Source: CAVROT01 sp963722905
Lineage (GTDB): Bacteria > Pseudomonadota > Alphaproteobacteria > Rhodobacterales > Rhodobacteraceae
NCBI GenBank assembly: GCA_963722905.1
Contig: CAVROT010000006.1
Location: 124,001-188,000 of the forward strand
Direction: 5' to 3'
DNA length: 64,000 bases
The notes below the pieces were generated by a model. The model searched no databases. It saw nothing but the letters and a program-made list of their open reading frames with translations, and was not told the origin of the DNA. The position numbers and the translations under genes are program-made. How positions within the stretch are numbered: the stretch's first letter is position 1; every line of letters starts with the position of its first letter. Positions 16,417 to 24,726 of this stretch are shown here, in pieces.

Positions 16417-17067
16417 CTAGTTCGCGGCCAGCACCCGCATGAAGCTGGCCGTCATGTGGCGCCGCATGCCGTCCGACGCGGTCTTGCTGTCCTCGCTGAA
16501 GATGACGGCAAGCAGGTCGTCGTGGCTGGCCGAGGATGCGATCAGATCGTCGTGGGTCGCGAACTTCTTAGCGCGGAAGGGGCCGGAACGGCGTCGGAAA
16601 TCGCCGGCCAGATCGGCGATCCAGTGGTTCTGCGTGGCCCGGTATATCGCGAAGTGCAGCGACTCGTTCGCCCGCAGGTAGCGCGGCCGGTCGTCCGCCA
16701 TGGCGGCGGCGCGGCACTCCTGCTGCGCGGCCTCCATCTCGGCCCGGGCCAGCAGGGTCAGGCGCTGCGCGGCCAGGCGCGCGCAGATCGTCTCGATCTC
16801 GAACATGGCCTCGAACATCTGGGCCAGTTCCTTGCGGTCGTAATGCGCGACCCGCGCGCCCCTGCGGTCGCCCCCGGTCAGGACGGCTTGCGCCGTCATC
16901 CGGCTGAGCGCCTCGCGCACCGGCGTGCGCGACACCCCGAAGCGCTCCGCGAGCCGGGTCTCGTCCAGGCGCTCGCCCGGTTCCAGCAGACCGCCGGCGA
17001 TGTCGGCGAGCAGTTCCGCCTCGATCCGGTCGGCGGTCGATGTCCGCGGCGTGCGCAGGTCGTCCAT
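16417..17067 (-). CDS. GntR-family regulator with FCD ligand domain (FadR subfamily)
   Basis: Transcription factor of 216 residues. The N-terminal winged helix has ERLDETRLAERFGVSRTPVR (recognition helix, about residues 35-54). The C-terminal all-helical FCD domain has typical metal/ligand histidines in NESLHFAIYRATQNH and SHDDLLAVI. Start ATG 17067 has an AAGGGTG-like ribosome site; a longer frame to 17127 reads an unlikely lead. It sits between the divergent catabolic and transport operons with like palindromes on both sides, which argues that it controls both and is relieved by the imported sugar or an intermediate. Confidence 0.87.
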   Translation of the reverse strand: MDDLRTPRTSTADRIEAELLADIAGGLLEPGERLDETRLAERFGVSRTPVREALSRMTAQAVLTGGDRRGARVAHYDRKELAQMFEAMFEIETICARLAAQRLTLLARAEMEAAQQECRAAAMADDRPRYLRANESLHFAIYRATQNHWIADLAGDFRRRSGPFRAKKFATHDDLIASSASHDDLLAVIFSEDSKTASDGMRRHMTASFMRVLAAN

Positions 17068-17137
17068 GATCACCCTTGCCGTATTGTTAATTTCTATTAC
17101 CACGCCCCGACCGATCCCACCAAGCAAAAGCGTCGCG

Positions 17138-17169
17138 TTGTTTTATTTCTGTTGCCTGTGTATACGCAT
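17138..17169 (+). promoter_or_regulatory. Promoter with overlapping GntR operator for the ABC importer operon
   Basis: TTGTTT at 17138-17143 and TATACG at 17161-17166 are spaced 17 bases apart and fit a sigma-70 promoter facing the importer genes. The -10 overlaps the operator TGTGTATACGCAT (17157-17169), so a bound regulator would block RNA polymerase. The surrounding sequence is noticeably AT-richer than the rest of the window. A looser copy of the TTGTTxxATTTCTrTT stretch lies at about 17084-17098, nearer the regulator gene. Confidence 0.55.
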
Positions 17170-17224
17170 TATGCCTGTCTAGGGCGGTTGCCCCCCGACC
17201 GGGCGGCGACGGGATGGAGGCGGG

Positions 17225-18304
17225 ATGCCGCAGATCAGGCTGGAACACCTGCGCAAGGACTACGGCGCCACCACCGTCATCGAGGACCTGAACCTCGTGA
17301 TGGAGGATGCCGAGTTCACGGTGCTGGTCGGCCCCTCGGGCTGCGGCAAGTCCACGACCCTGCGCATGATCGCGGGTCTGGAGGAGGTGACGGATGGCGC
17401 CATCGTCATCGGCGACCGAGAGGTGTCGCGGCTGGAGCCGAAGGAGCGCGACCTCGCGATGGTGTTCCAGGACTACGCGCTCTACCCGCACATGAACGTC
17501 GCGAAGAACATGAGCTTCGCGCTGCGGCTAGCGCGGATGCCGCGCGCGCAGATCGACGCGCGGGTGGCCGAAGTGGCCGAGACCCTGGACCTCACGCCGT
17601 TCCTCGACCGCAAGCCGGCCGAGCTGAGCGGCGGACAGCGCCAGCGCGTCGCGATGGGGCGCGCGCTGGTGCGTGACGCGGGCACGTTCCTCTTCGACGA
17701 ACCGCTCAGCAACCTCGACGCAAAGCTGCGCGGCCAGCTGCGCGGAGAACTGGCGCTGCTCAGCCAGCGCATCCGCAAGAACATGATCTACGTCACCCAC
17801 GACCAGATCGAGGCGATGACGCTGGGCGACCGCATCGTGGTGATGAAGCTGGGCAGGATCATGCAGGCCGGCACCCCCGAAGAGCTCTACCGCCGCCCGG
17901 CCAACCGGTTCGTCGCGGGTTTCATCGGGTCGCCGACGATGAACTTCGTGCCGGGTACGCTGGAGGAGGCGGACGGCACGCTCAGCGTCGCCGGCGACGG
18001 GTTCTCGCTTCCGGTGTCGCCAGCCAAGCGCGCGGCGCTGGGTACCCATTCGGGGCGGGACGTGATCGTCGGGATCCGCCCGTCGTCCTTCGTGGAGTCG
18101 GACGGGCCCGGCGCGATGACGCTGCCGGTGATCCTGTCGGAATACATCGGCGCGCAGTCCGTGCTGGTCAGCCGGTTGGGCGACGCCCGCGTGACGATCG
18201 AGGTCAACTCCCTCGAACCCGTCCGCACGGGCGAGACGCGATCCTTCACGGTCGAGGGGGACGAGCTACATCTCTTCGATCCACAGACCGAGGCGGCACT
18301 GTGA
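17225..18304 (+). CDS. Sugar ABC transporter ATP-binding protein (MalK/UgpC type)
   Basis: ATPase of 359 residues. Walker A is GPSGCGKST (residues 37-45), the Q-loop lies in VFQDYALYPHM, the signature is LSGGQRQRV (about 138), Walker B is FLFDEPLSNLD and the switch is THD. The C-terminal 120 residues form the TOBE/OB domain of the MalK/UgpC class (FIGSPTMNFVPGTL). The substrate-binding protein and two permeases follow, so it energises that carbohydrate importer. It is the first gene after the GntR-controlled promoter. A 27-bp tandem repeat separates it from the binding-protein gene. Confidence 0.92.
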   Translation: MPQIRLEHLRKDYGATTVIEDLNLVMEDAEFTVLVGPSGCGKSTTLRMIAGLEEVTDGAIVIGDREVSRLEPKERDLAMVFQDYALYPHMNVAKNMSFALRLARMPRAQIDARVAEVAETLDLTPFLDRKPAELSGGQRQRVAMGRALVRDAGTFLFDEPLSNLDAKLRGQLRGELALLSQRIRKNMIYVTHDQIEAMTLGDRIVVMKLGRIMQAGTPEELYRRPANRFVAGFIGSPTMNFVPGTLEEADGTLSVAGDGFSLPVSPAKRAALGTHSGRDVIVGIRPSSFVESDGPGAMTLPVILSEYIGAQSVLVSRLGDARVTIEVNSLEPVRTGETRSFTVEGDELHLFDPQTEAAL

Positions 18305-18325
18305 CGCCGTCCGCCCTGGCCCGGA

Positions 18326-18406
18326 GGGCCAGATACGGAAACCGGGCCCTCGTGGCCCGATACAGAGGACGGGCCCGCCTGGCCCGATACCGCCAATGGG
18401 CCGGAA
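18326..18406. repeat. 27-bp tandem repeat, three imperfect units
   Basis: Units start at 18326, 18353 and 18380. Each opens with a variant of TGGCCCGATAC and ends with or near a GGGCC block, so each can fold with its neighbour into a GC stem. It lies between the ATPase and binding-protein genes of one operon. Such elements often act as mRNA processing or stabilising structures that raise expression of the binding protein; that role is inferred. Confidence 0.6.
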
Positions 18407-18434
18407 CGGTCCGCAACCATCTGGGAGGATGAAC

Positions 18435-19781
18435 ATGAAGCATGCACTTATCTGGTCGGCGCCCGTCGCCGCCGCCATCGCCATCGCCGGCGCCGCCTCG
18501 GCGCAGGACGTCGCCGCCCCCTACCAGCCCTATGCCGGCACGACGCTGGTGGTGAACTTTCCCGCGCACCCCCACTACGACGCCGCGATAAAGGTTCTGG
18601 ACCAGTTCACCGAAGAGACCGGCATCGAGGTCGAGGTCGACCAGCTTGAATACCTGCGGATGCGCGAGAAGCAGACGCTGGAGCTGACCAAGGACGAGGG
18701 CGACTACGACATGATCTCGTATGTCGTGTTCTCCAAGGCCGACTACATCTTCGCCGACCAATTGGAGAACCTCGCGCGGTTCTTCATGGACCCCAAGCTG
18801 TCCGACCCGAACTACGATGCCGACGACCTGATCGACGGCTACGTGCAGAACATCGGCGTCGCCGGCGGCAAGAAGGGCTACCTGCCCGGCAAGACCGGAT
18901 CGCTCTACGGCCTGCCCTTCGGGTCCGAGACCAGCGTCCTGGGATACCGCACCGACATCTTCGAGAAGCACGGGCTGGAGGTGCCGACCACCTACGAGGA
19001 ACTTCTGGACCTGGCCTGCCGCATCCCCGAGCTGGAGCCCGGCATGGGTGGCCTCGCCTCGCGCGCGGCCTCGGGCCAGCAGGCCAGCCACGCGTTCCTG
19101 CTGCATCTTGCGCCCCTCGGCGGACGGATCTTCGACGATCAGTGGAACCCCATCGTGAACAACGAGCAGGGGATCGAGGCGGCTAACGCGCTGAAGACCA
19201 TCGTCGACTGCGGTATCGAGGGCAGCCTGGCCTATGGCCCCAGCGAGGCGGCTGCCGCCTTCGCGCAAGGCCGCTATGGCATGTTCCTCGACTCCATTGC
19301 CTTCGCAGCCGGGTTCGAGGACGAGACGAACTCGACCGTCGCGGGCAACGTCGGCTGGGCGCCGCATCCCGAAGGCACCCGCAAGGGCAGCCAGACGGGC
19401 GGCTTCGGCATCGCCATCCCCAAGAACAGCCAGAACAAGGAGGCCGCGTTCCTGCTGGCGCAATGGCTGACGTCGAAGAAGGGCGATCTGGCGGTGGCGA
19501 TGGAGGGCGGCAACCCCTCGCGGTTCTCGACCTACCAGAACGCCGAGCTGAACGAGAAGTATCCCTACTCCGAGACGTTCGGCATCGCGTTGCAGGACGC
19601 CGATCCCGACTGGCGCCCGATCATCCCCACCTGGGGCAAGATCAACAACGACCTGGGCACCACGATGAACCAGATCCTGACCGAGGATCTGGACATCACC
19701 GAAGCCATGGACGGCCTGGCCGAGCGCACGCGCGCCACCATGGAAGAGGCCGGATACTATACCTGGCAGGACGTGAACTGA
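18435..19781 (+). CDS. Carbohydrate ABC transporter substrate-binding protein (family 1)
   Basis: Periplasmic binding protein of 448 residues. The signal peptide is MKHALIWSAPVAAAIAIAG, cleaved near ASAQD. The mature part has the family-1 two-lobe pattern (KVLDQFTEETGIEVEVDQLE, GLPFGSETSVLGYRTDIFEK, FAQGRYGMFLDSIAFAAGFE). Of two close ATGs (18429 and 18435) I chose the second, six bases after GGAGG; the first directly abuts it. It is followed by two MalF/MalG-type permeases. The ligand is presumably the sugar, polyol or sugar acid processed by the flanking kinase and aldolases. Confidence 0.92.
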   Translation: MKHALIWSAPVAAAIAIAGAASAQDVAAPYQPYAGTTLVVNFPAHPHYDAAIKVLDQFTEETGIEVEVDQLEYLRMREKQTLELTKDEGDYDMISYVVFSKADYIFADQLENLARFFMDPKLSDPNYDADDLIDGYVQNIGVAGGKKGYLPGKTGSLYGLPFGSETSVLGYRTDIFEKHGLEVPTTYEELLDLACRIPELEPGMGGLASRAASGQQASHAFLLHLAPLGGRIFDDQWNPIVNNEQGIEAANALKTIVDCGIEGSLAYGPSEAAAAFAQGRYGMFLDSIAFAAGFEDETNSTVAGNVGWAPHPEGTRKGSQTGGFGIAIPKNSQNKEAAFLLAQWLTSKKGDLAVAMEGGNPSRFSTYQNAELNEKYPYSETFGIALQDADPDWRPIIPTWGKINNDLGTTMNQILTEDLDITEAMDGLAERTRATMEEAGYYTWQDVN

Positions 19782-19910
19782 TCCGCGACTGACCCGACCG
19801 GGCCGGGGGTACACGCCTCCGGCCCGGCATCCGGCCCTGTGCGCACCCCGGTCCGGGGCGTCGCGACACGGCCCGCGGCGCATCCCGCGCCCTACCGGAA
19901 CCGCATCGAC

Positions 19911-20828
19911 ATGAGAACCGCCCTCGCCCAGCGCGCCACGCCCTATCTGTTCCTCGCCCCGGCGGGGATCATCCTGATCGGCGCGCTGCTCTATCCCATC
20001 GGCTACATGATCTACGCCAGCTTTCTGGACTGGAACCCCAGCCAGCGCATCGGCGAGGCCGACTACGTGGGGCTGCGCAACTATATCTCGGTGTTGGGCG
20101 ACCCGCGGTTCCGCGAATCCTTCTGGGTGACCATCCGCTTCGCCGCCATCGTCGTCAGCGTCGAGATGGCGCTGGGCGTCGGGCTGGCGCTGCTGCTGGA
20201 CCGCAACATCCGCGGCATGTCGGCGCTGCGCACGATCTTCATCCTGCCGATGATGATCGCCCCCATCGTCGTCGGCCTCATGTGGCGATACATGTACGAC
20301 GCGCAGGTCGGCGTCTTCAACCGTACGCTGGACGCGCTGGGGTTCGACAAGATCCCGTTTCTCAGCGACGGCGGCTGGGCGTTCTTCAGCATCATCGTGG
20401 CGGACGTCTGGCAGTGGACGCCGTTCATCTTCATCCTGTCGCTGGCCGCCCTGCAATCACTGCCGCAGTCCGCGCTGGAGGCGTCGCGCATCGACGGCGC
20501 GTCGGGCTGGCAGCAGATCTGGTACGTCAAGCTGCCGCTGATGATGCCGGTGCTGATCGTCACCGCGCTGCTGCGCCTTATCGACGCCTTCAAGGTGCTG
20601 GAGGTGATCCTGGTGATGACCAACGGCGGCCCCGGCATCTCGACCGAAATCCTGTCGCTGCGCATCAGCCGCACGACGTCGGAGTTCCGCGAGCTTGGCG
20701 TCGCGGCGGCAATGTCGAACTACCTGCTGATCCTGCTGCTTCTCATCACGCTGGCGATGTTCGCCTATTCCCGCATCACCGAGGCCCGTGCCGCACGGCT
20801 GCGCATCGCGGCCGAGGGAGAAAGCTGA
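19911..20828 (+). CDS. Sugar ABC transporter permease (MalF type)
   Basis: Inner-membrane permease of 305 residues with six hydrophobic segments and the EAA loop ALEASRIDGASGWQQIWYVKLP (about residues 183-204), which contacts the ATPase. The start at ATG 19911 (MRTALAQRATPYLFLAPAG) is chosen because the first transmembrane helix begins there; the upstream frame to 19839 is low-quality. The stop overlaps the next permease start (TGATG). It works with the binding protein at 18435 and the ATPase at 17225. Confidence 0.91.
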   Translation: MRTALAQRATPYLFLAPAGIILIGALLYPIGYMIYASFLDWNPSQRIGEADYVGLRNYISVLGDPRFRESFWVTIRFAAIVVSVEMALGVGLALLLDRNIRGMSALRTIFILPMMIAPIVVGLMWRYMYDAQVGVFNRTLDALGFDKIPFLSDGGWAFFSIIVADVWQWTPFIFILSLAALQSLPQSALEASRIDGASGWQQIWYVKLPLMMPVLIVTALLRLIDAFKVLEVILVMTNGGPGISTEILSLRISRTTSEFRELGVAAAMSNYLLILLLLITLAMFAYSRITEARAARLRIAAEGES

Positions 20829-21694
20829 TGGCCACCGCCGCCCGCCCGTCGCCGGCGTTCTACGCCCTTCTCGTGGCGCTCGTCCTCATGGCGATCGGCC
20901 CCATCGTCCTGATGCTTTCCACCTCGCTGCGGCTGAACGTGGACATCCTGTCGGACACGCGCGGGCTGCTCTTCGTGCCGACGATCCGCAACTACGAAGC
21001 GGCGCTGTGCGACTGGCTGTGGTACGAGCCGGAAGGGCTGGGGCGCTGCGACCCCACGTTCGGGCGCGCGCTGGTCAATTCGCTGGTGATCAGCCTGGTC
21101 TCGACCGCGCTGACCCTGATCATCGGCTGCATGGCGGCCTATGCGCTGGTGCGGTTCCGGTTCATGGGGCGCGGGGCGGTGGGGCTGACCACGCTGATGA
21201 TGCGCATGGTGCCGCCCGCCGTGCTGCTCGTCCCGGTCTTCGGCATCTGGACGTTCCAGTTCGGCATCGACGGGACGCGCGCCGGCATCGTGCTGATCTA
21301 CGTCGCGATGAACCTGCCCTTCGTGATCTGGATCCTGCAATCCTTCATCGTGCAGGTCCCGATCCAGCTGGAGGAGGCCGCGCGGATGGACGGCGCCGGG
21401 CCCTTCGCGGTGTTCTTCCTGGTGGTCCTGCCGCTGATCAAGCCCGGGCTGGCGGCGGCCGCGATCTTCACCTTCCGCATCGCCTGGAACGAGTTCCTGC
21501 TGGCCAACGCGCTGGCGGACCGCGGCACCCGCACGGTGCCGGTGACCATCGTCAACAGCCTGACCGAGTTCAACATCGACTGGGGCGTCATCATGGCGAC
21601 GGGGATGCTGCTGGCGATCCCGCCGATCATCTTCACCTTCGTCGCGTCCCGCCAGATCATCACCGGGATGACCGCCGGCGCCGTGAAGGGATAG
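20828..21694 (+). CDS. Sugar ABC transporter permease (MalG type)
   Basis: Permease of 288 residues. The N-terminal helix is FYALLVALVLMAIGPIVLML. The EAA loop is LEEAARMDGAGPFAVFFLVV (about residues 182-201), and the C-terminus ends in GMTAGAVKG, typical of MalG/UgpE-like subunits. Start ATG 20828 overlaps the upstream stop and has GGAG seven bases ahead. A periplasmic insertion with two cysteines (CDWLWYEPEGLGRCD) between the first two helices is less usual and is seen in a subset of Rhodobacteraceae sugar permeases. Confidence 0.91.
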   Translation: MATAARPSPAFYALLVALVLMAIGPIVLMLSTSLRLNVDILSDTRGLLFVPTIRNYEAALCDWLWYEPEGLGRCDPTFGRALVNSLVISLVSTALTLIIGCMAAYALVRFRFMGRGAVGLTTLMMRMVPPAVLLVPVFGIWTFQFGIDGTRAGIVLIYVAMNLPFVIWILQSFIVQVPIQLEEAARMDGAGPFAVFFLVVLPLIKPGLAAAAIFTFRIAWNEFLLANALADRGTRTVPVTIVNSLTEFNIDWGVIMATGMLLAIPPIIFTFVASRQIITGMTAGAVKG

Positions 21695-21701
21695 GCGGCG
21701 G

Positions 21702-22847
21702 ATGAGCGTCCTGCTGCTGGCCACCTATGACACCAAGGCCGAGGAGGCCGCCTACCTCATGGGCGCCCTCGTCGCCGGCGGCGTCCCGGTCGAGCGCTGC
21801 GACATCTCGCTGCACGCCGACGGGGAACAGTGGAACGCCGCCGAGAAGGTGGCGGGCATGCACCGCGCCGCCCTGCGCGCGATAGACGAGATCGCGTTCC
21901 GCCCCCAGAAGGGCCGGCGCATGGTGGTGGCCATCGGCGGCGGGACGGGCGGTCAGATCGCTCTGGACGTGCTGCGGTCGCTGCCCATCGAGATGCCCAA
22001 GGTCATGGTGTCCACCCTGCCCTTCGATCCGCGCTACGCGCTGGCCGACAACGCCATCGTCCTCGTGCCGACGATGGCCGACCTCACCGGGCTGAACGCC
22101 ACGACCCGGCAGGCGCTGGACCGGGCGGCGGCCATCGTCGGCGGCCTCTACCACGCGACCCTGCCCGAGGGGCGCGTCGGCGCGTCGCCCTCCATCGGCG
22201 TCACGGCGCTGGGCGTAACGGCACCCGGGGTGGACGCGCTGATCCCGCGGCTGCGCCGGTCCGGCGACGAGGTGACGGTGTTCCACGCCTCGGGCTTCGG
22301 CGGCGCCGCCTTCGCGCGGTGGTGTGCCGCGGGGGCGTTCAAGGCGGTCATCGACTATACCGTGCACGAGCTGACGCGCCTCAACGTCGCCGGCGTCCAC
22401 GTGGCGATGCCGCACCGCTTCACCGCCTACGGGCATCTTCCCCGCGTCGTCGTGGCGGGCGGCGCGAACTTCATCGGCATGGGCGAGCCGCACCTGATGC
22501 CCGACGCCTACCGCCAGCGGCCGCACTACAGCCATTCGCCGCTCTTCACCCACGTGCAGTGCGCACCGGACGAGATCGGACATTGCGCCCGCATCCTGGG
22601 CGCCGCCCTGGGCGAGGGCACTGGCCCCTGCACCGTCATCGTTCCCATGGGCGGGTTCTCGTCCGAGGACCGCCCCGGCGGCGCCATCGAGCATCCGGGC
22701 CTGCGCGAGATCTTCGCCGATGCGGTCGAGGCGGCCCTGCCGCCCGGCATCGCGGTCGCCCGCATCCCCCACCACATCAACCAGCGCGAGACGGCCCGCG
22801 CCGCCGCCGACGCGCTGGCCAATCTGAGAGAGAGCATCACGGCATGA
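21702..22847 (+). CDS. Tm-1-like ATP-binding domain protein (UPF0261)
   Basis: Protein of 381 residues with the Tm-1-like fold: N-terminal LLATYDTKAEEAAYL, a glycine-rich nucleotide loop (VAIGGGTGGQIALDVLRSLP, about residues 75-94), PKVMVSTLP, and a C-terminal VIVPMGGFSSEDRPGGAIEHPGL. The plant namesake Tm-1 blocks tobamovirus replication. The bacterial proteins sit in sugar-acid and aromatic catabolic clusters and have no settled reaction. It starts seven bases after the permease and its stop overlaps the following aldolase start (ATGA), so it belongs to this importer operon. Confidence 0.85.
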   Translation: MSVLLLATYDTKAEEAAYLMGALVAGGVPVERCDISLHADGEQWNAAEKVAGMHRAALRAIDEIAFRPQKGRRMVVAIGGGTGGQIALDVLRSLPIEMPKVMVSTLPFDPRYALADNAIVLVPTMADLTGLNATTRQALDRAAAIVGGLYHATLPEGRVGASPSIGVTALGVTAPGVDALIPRLRRSGDEVTVFHASGFGGAAFARWCAAGAFKAVIDYTVHELTRLNVAGVHVAMPHRFTAYGHLPRVVVAGGANFIGMGEPHLMPDAYRQRPHYSHSPLFTHVQCAPDEIGHCARILGAALGEGTGPCTVIVPMGGFSSEDRPGGAIEHPGLREIFADAVEAALPPGIAVARIPHHINQRETARAAADALANLRESITA

Positions 22848-23506
22848 CCCTGGACCCCAACGACATCGAGGCGAAGAAGGACGCGCTGATCCGGTCCGCG
22901 CGCCGGTGCTTCGACCTGCGGCTGCAGACGAACGCCGGCGGCAACCTGTCGGTGCGCCTGTCGGGGGCGGACGCCATCGTCATCAAGCCCTCGGGCGTGG
23001 GCTTTGCCGAATGCACCCGGGACAACCTGCAGATCGTCCACCTCGATGGCCGAATAGAGACGTCGGCCTTCAAGCCCAGCAAGGACCTCGACTTCCATCT
23101 CGATCTCTACCGCATCCGCCCAGACATCAACGCCATCGTGCACTGCCACAGCCCCTGGGCGACCGGCTATGCCAGCGCCGGGATCGAAATTCCGTGCCTC
23201 ACCGTCCAGACGATCGAGAAGATCGGGCGGATGCCGCTGATCCCCCTCTCGGCCAATGGCGGGCCGCAGACCGAGGTGGAGATCTCGCCGGTGTTCCGCG
23301 ACCCTTCGGTGCGCGCGGCGGTGCTGGCCAACCACGGCACCATCGGCGTCGGGCCGACACTGACGGCCGCGCAGTATCTGGCCGAAATCATCGAGGAGAC
23401 GGCCCACGTCGCCTATGTCCGCGATACGCTGATGACCGCGCACGGCAGGTCTGCGGCCGACCTGCCCCGCTACGGCACTGCCGCCGACGCGCGGGCGGCG
23501 ACATGA
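22844..23506 (+). CDS. Class II aldolase/adducin-family protein (fuculose-phosphate aldolase type)
   Basis: Protein of 220 residues, the usual size for L-fuculose/L-ribulose-phosphate enzymes. It has TNAGGNLSVRL and KPSGVGF phosphate-binding loops, zinc histidines in VHCHSPWATGYA, and a further ligand in LANHGTIGVG. Start ATG 22844 overlaps the Tm-1-like stop. It ends the rightward operon, ahead of a block of hairpins. Together with the longer class II aldolase at 13625, the island holds two different members of this family under one regulator, which suggests either successive cleavages or an epimerase role for one of them. Confidence 0.87.
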   Translation: MTLDPNDIEAKKDALIRSARRCFDLRLQTNAGGNLSVRLSGADAIVIKPSGVGFAECTRDNLQIVHLDGRIETSAFKPSKDLDFHLDLYRIRPDINAIVHCHSPWATGYASAGIEIPCLTVQTIEKIGRMPLIPLSANGGPQTEVEISPVFRDPSVRAAVLANHGTIGVGPTLTAAQYLAEIIEETAHVAYVRDTLMTAHGRSAADLPRYGTAADARAAT

Positions 23507-23545
23507 TGCCGTCCAGTGGGCGCCGCGCCCGACGGCGCGGACCGA

Positions 23546-23670
23546 CCGGGGGTTTCACACCCCCGGGCCCCCGTGGGATATTTCCAAACCCGAGTTTGCG
23601 GGAACGGATGCGCCGACCGCCCCGACTTGGGTTCGGAAATATCCCGGGGAGCGCGAGGGGCTGGCCCCTC
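23546..23670. terminator. Cluster of hairpins between convergent genes, with a repeat-like 17-bp inverted repeat
   Basis: Three stems follow one another. CCGGGGGT/ACCCCCGG at 23546-23566 is a perfect 8-bp stem with a 5-base loop. GGGATATTTCCAAACCC (23575-23591) pairs with GGGTTCGGAAATATCCC (23629-23645), 16 of 17 positions. GAGGGG/CCCCTC lies at 23655-23670. It sits between the rightward aldolase and the leftward FAH-family gene, so it probably ends transcription from both sides. The right arm with its flank (GACTTGGGTT, AAATATCC) recurs at 41701-41728, so it is also a dispersed element. Confidence 0.6.
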
Positions 23671-23714
23671 GCCCCGCCTCCTGCCAAAGGCGAGGCGGCA
23701 GCCCGTTCTGGGCC

Positions 23715-24557
23715 CTATGCCTGACCCACGGTCTGGCGCTGCTGTCCAAGACCGTCGATCCCCAGCGTCATGACCTGTCCGGCCCTGAGGAAGACCGGCG
23801 GCTTCATACCCAGACCCACGCCGGGCGGCGTGCCGGTCGAAATGATGTCGCCGGGGTGCAGCGACATGAACTGCGAGATGTAGCTGACCAGATGGGCCAC
23901 GCCGAAGACCATCGTCTTCGTGCTGCCGTCCTGCATCCGCTTGCCGTCCACGTCCAGCCACATGGCCATGTCCTGCGGGTCGGGCACCTCGTCGCGGGTG
24001 ACGAGCCAGGGGCCCACCGGTCCGAAGGTATCGGCGCTCTTGCCCTTCATCCACTGGCCGCCACGTTCCTGCTGGAAGGCCCGCTCGGACACATCGTTGA
24101 TCACGCAGTAGCCGGCGACGTGGTCCAGTGCGGACGCCTCGTCGACATAGGCGGCATGGGTGCCGATCACGACGCCCAGCTCGACCTCCCAATCGGTCTT
24201 CTGAGACCCGCGCGGGATCAGCACGTCGTCGTCGGGGCCGACGATGGCGCTGGTCGCCTTGAAGAACAGGATGGGCTCGTCCGGCACCTTGGCCCCCGTC
24301 TCGGCGGCATGGTCCGAGTAGTTCAGCCCGACGCAGATGAACTTGCCCGTCCCGCCCACGCAGGGGCCGCGCCGCGCGGCGCTTTCCAGAGCCGGCAGCC
24401 GCGAGAGGTCCAGCGCGCGCAGTGCCTCCAGCGACGCATCGGACAGCGCGTCGCCCGCAAGGTCCGCGACATGGCCCGACAGGTCGCGCGGCACGCCGTC
24501 GTCGTCCAGGATCGCCGGCTTCTCCTGCCCCGCCGGGCCCACGCGCAATAGCTTCAT
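23715..24557 (-). CDS. Fumarylacetoacetate hydrolase (FAH)-family protein
   Basis: Protein of 280 residues with the FAH fold: FICVGLNYSDHAAETG, metal-binding acidic residues in DWEVELGVVIG, NDVSERAFQ, and the lid motif QWMKGKSADTFGPVGPWLVT. The C-terminal GDIISTGTPPGVG is characteristic. Close relatives hydrolyse 2,4-diketo-3-deoxy sugar acids in the oxidative L-fucose/L-rhamnose routes, or fumarylpyruvate. Start ATG 24557 has an AAAGGA ribosome site. It is divergent from the TIM-barrel gene at 24727. With the lactonase-like and aldo/keto reductase genes nearby, a sugar-acid role is likely, but no matching dehydratase is present. Confidence 0.87.
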   Translation of the reverse strand: MKLLRVGPAGQEKPAILDDDGVPRDLSGHVADLAGDALSDASLEALRALDLSRLPALESAARRGPCVGGTGKFICVGLNYSDHAAETGAKVPDEPILFFKATSAIVGPDDDVLIPRGSQKTDWEVELGVVIGTHAAYVDEASALDHVAGYCVINDVSERAFQQERGGQWMKGKSADTFGPVGPWLVTRDEVPDPQDMAMWLDVDGKRMQDGSTKTMVFGVAHLVSYISQFMSLHPGDIISTGTPPGVGLGMKPPVFLRAGQVMTLGIDGLGQQRQTVGQA

Positions 24558-24726
24558 CGGGTGTCCTTTCGACTGTCCTGGCCGCCAGTGATGGCGCCTC
24601 GCGCCACCGCGCGCAAGCCGGCGGGGCGCTGCGGACCGCGGCGGCCCGGCGTTGACAGCGCGGCGACGGCGCAGCAGCGTCCCCCCCTCGGGCGCCACCG
24701 CCGGCCCCGCCGCACCGGAGCCGAAG

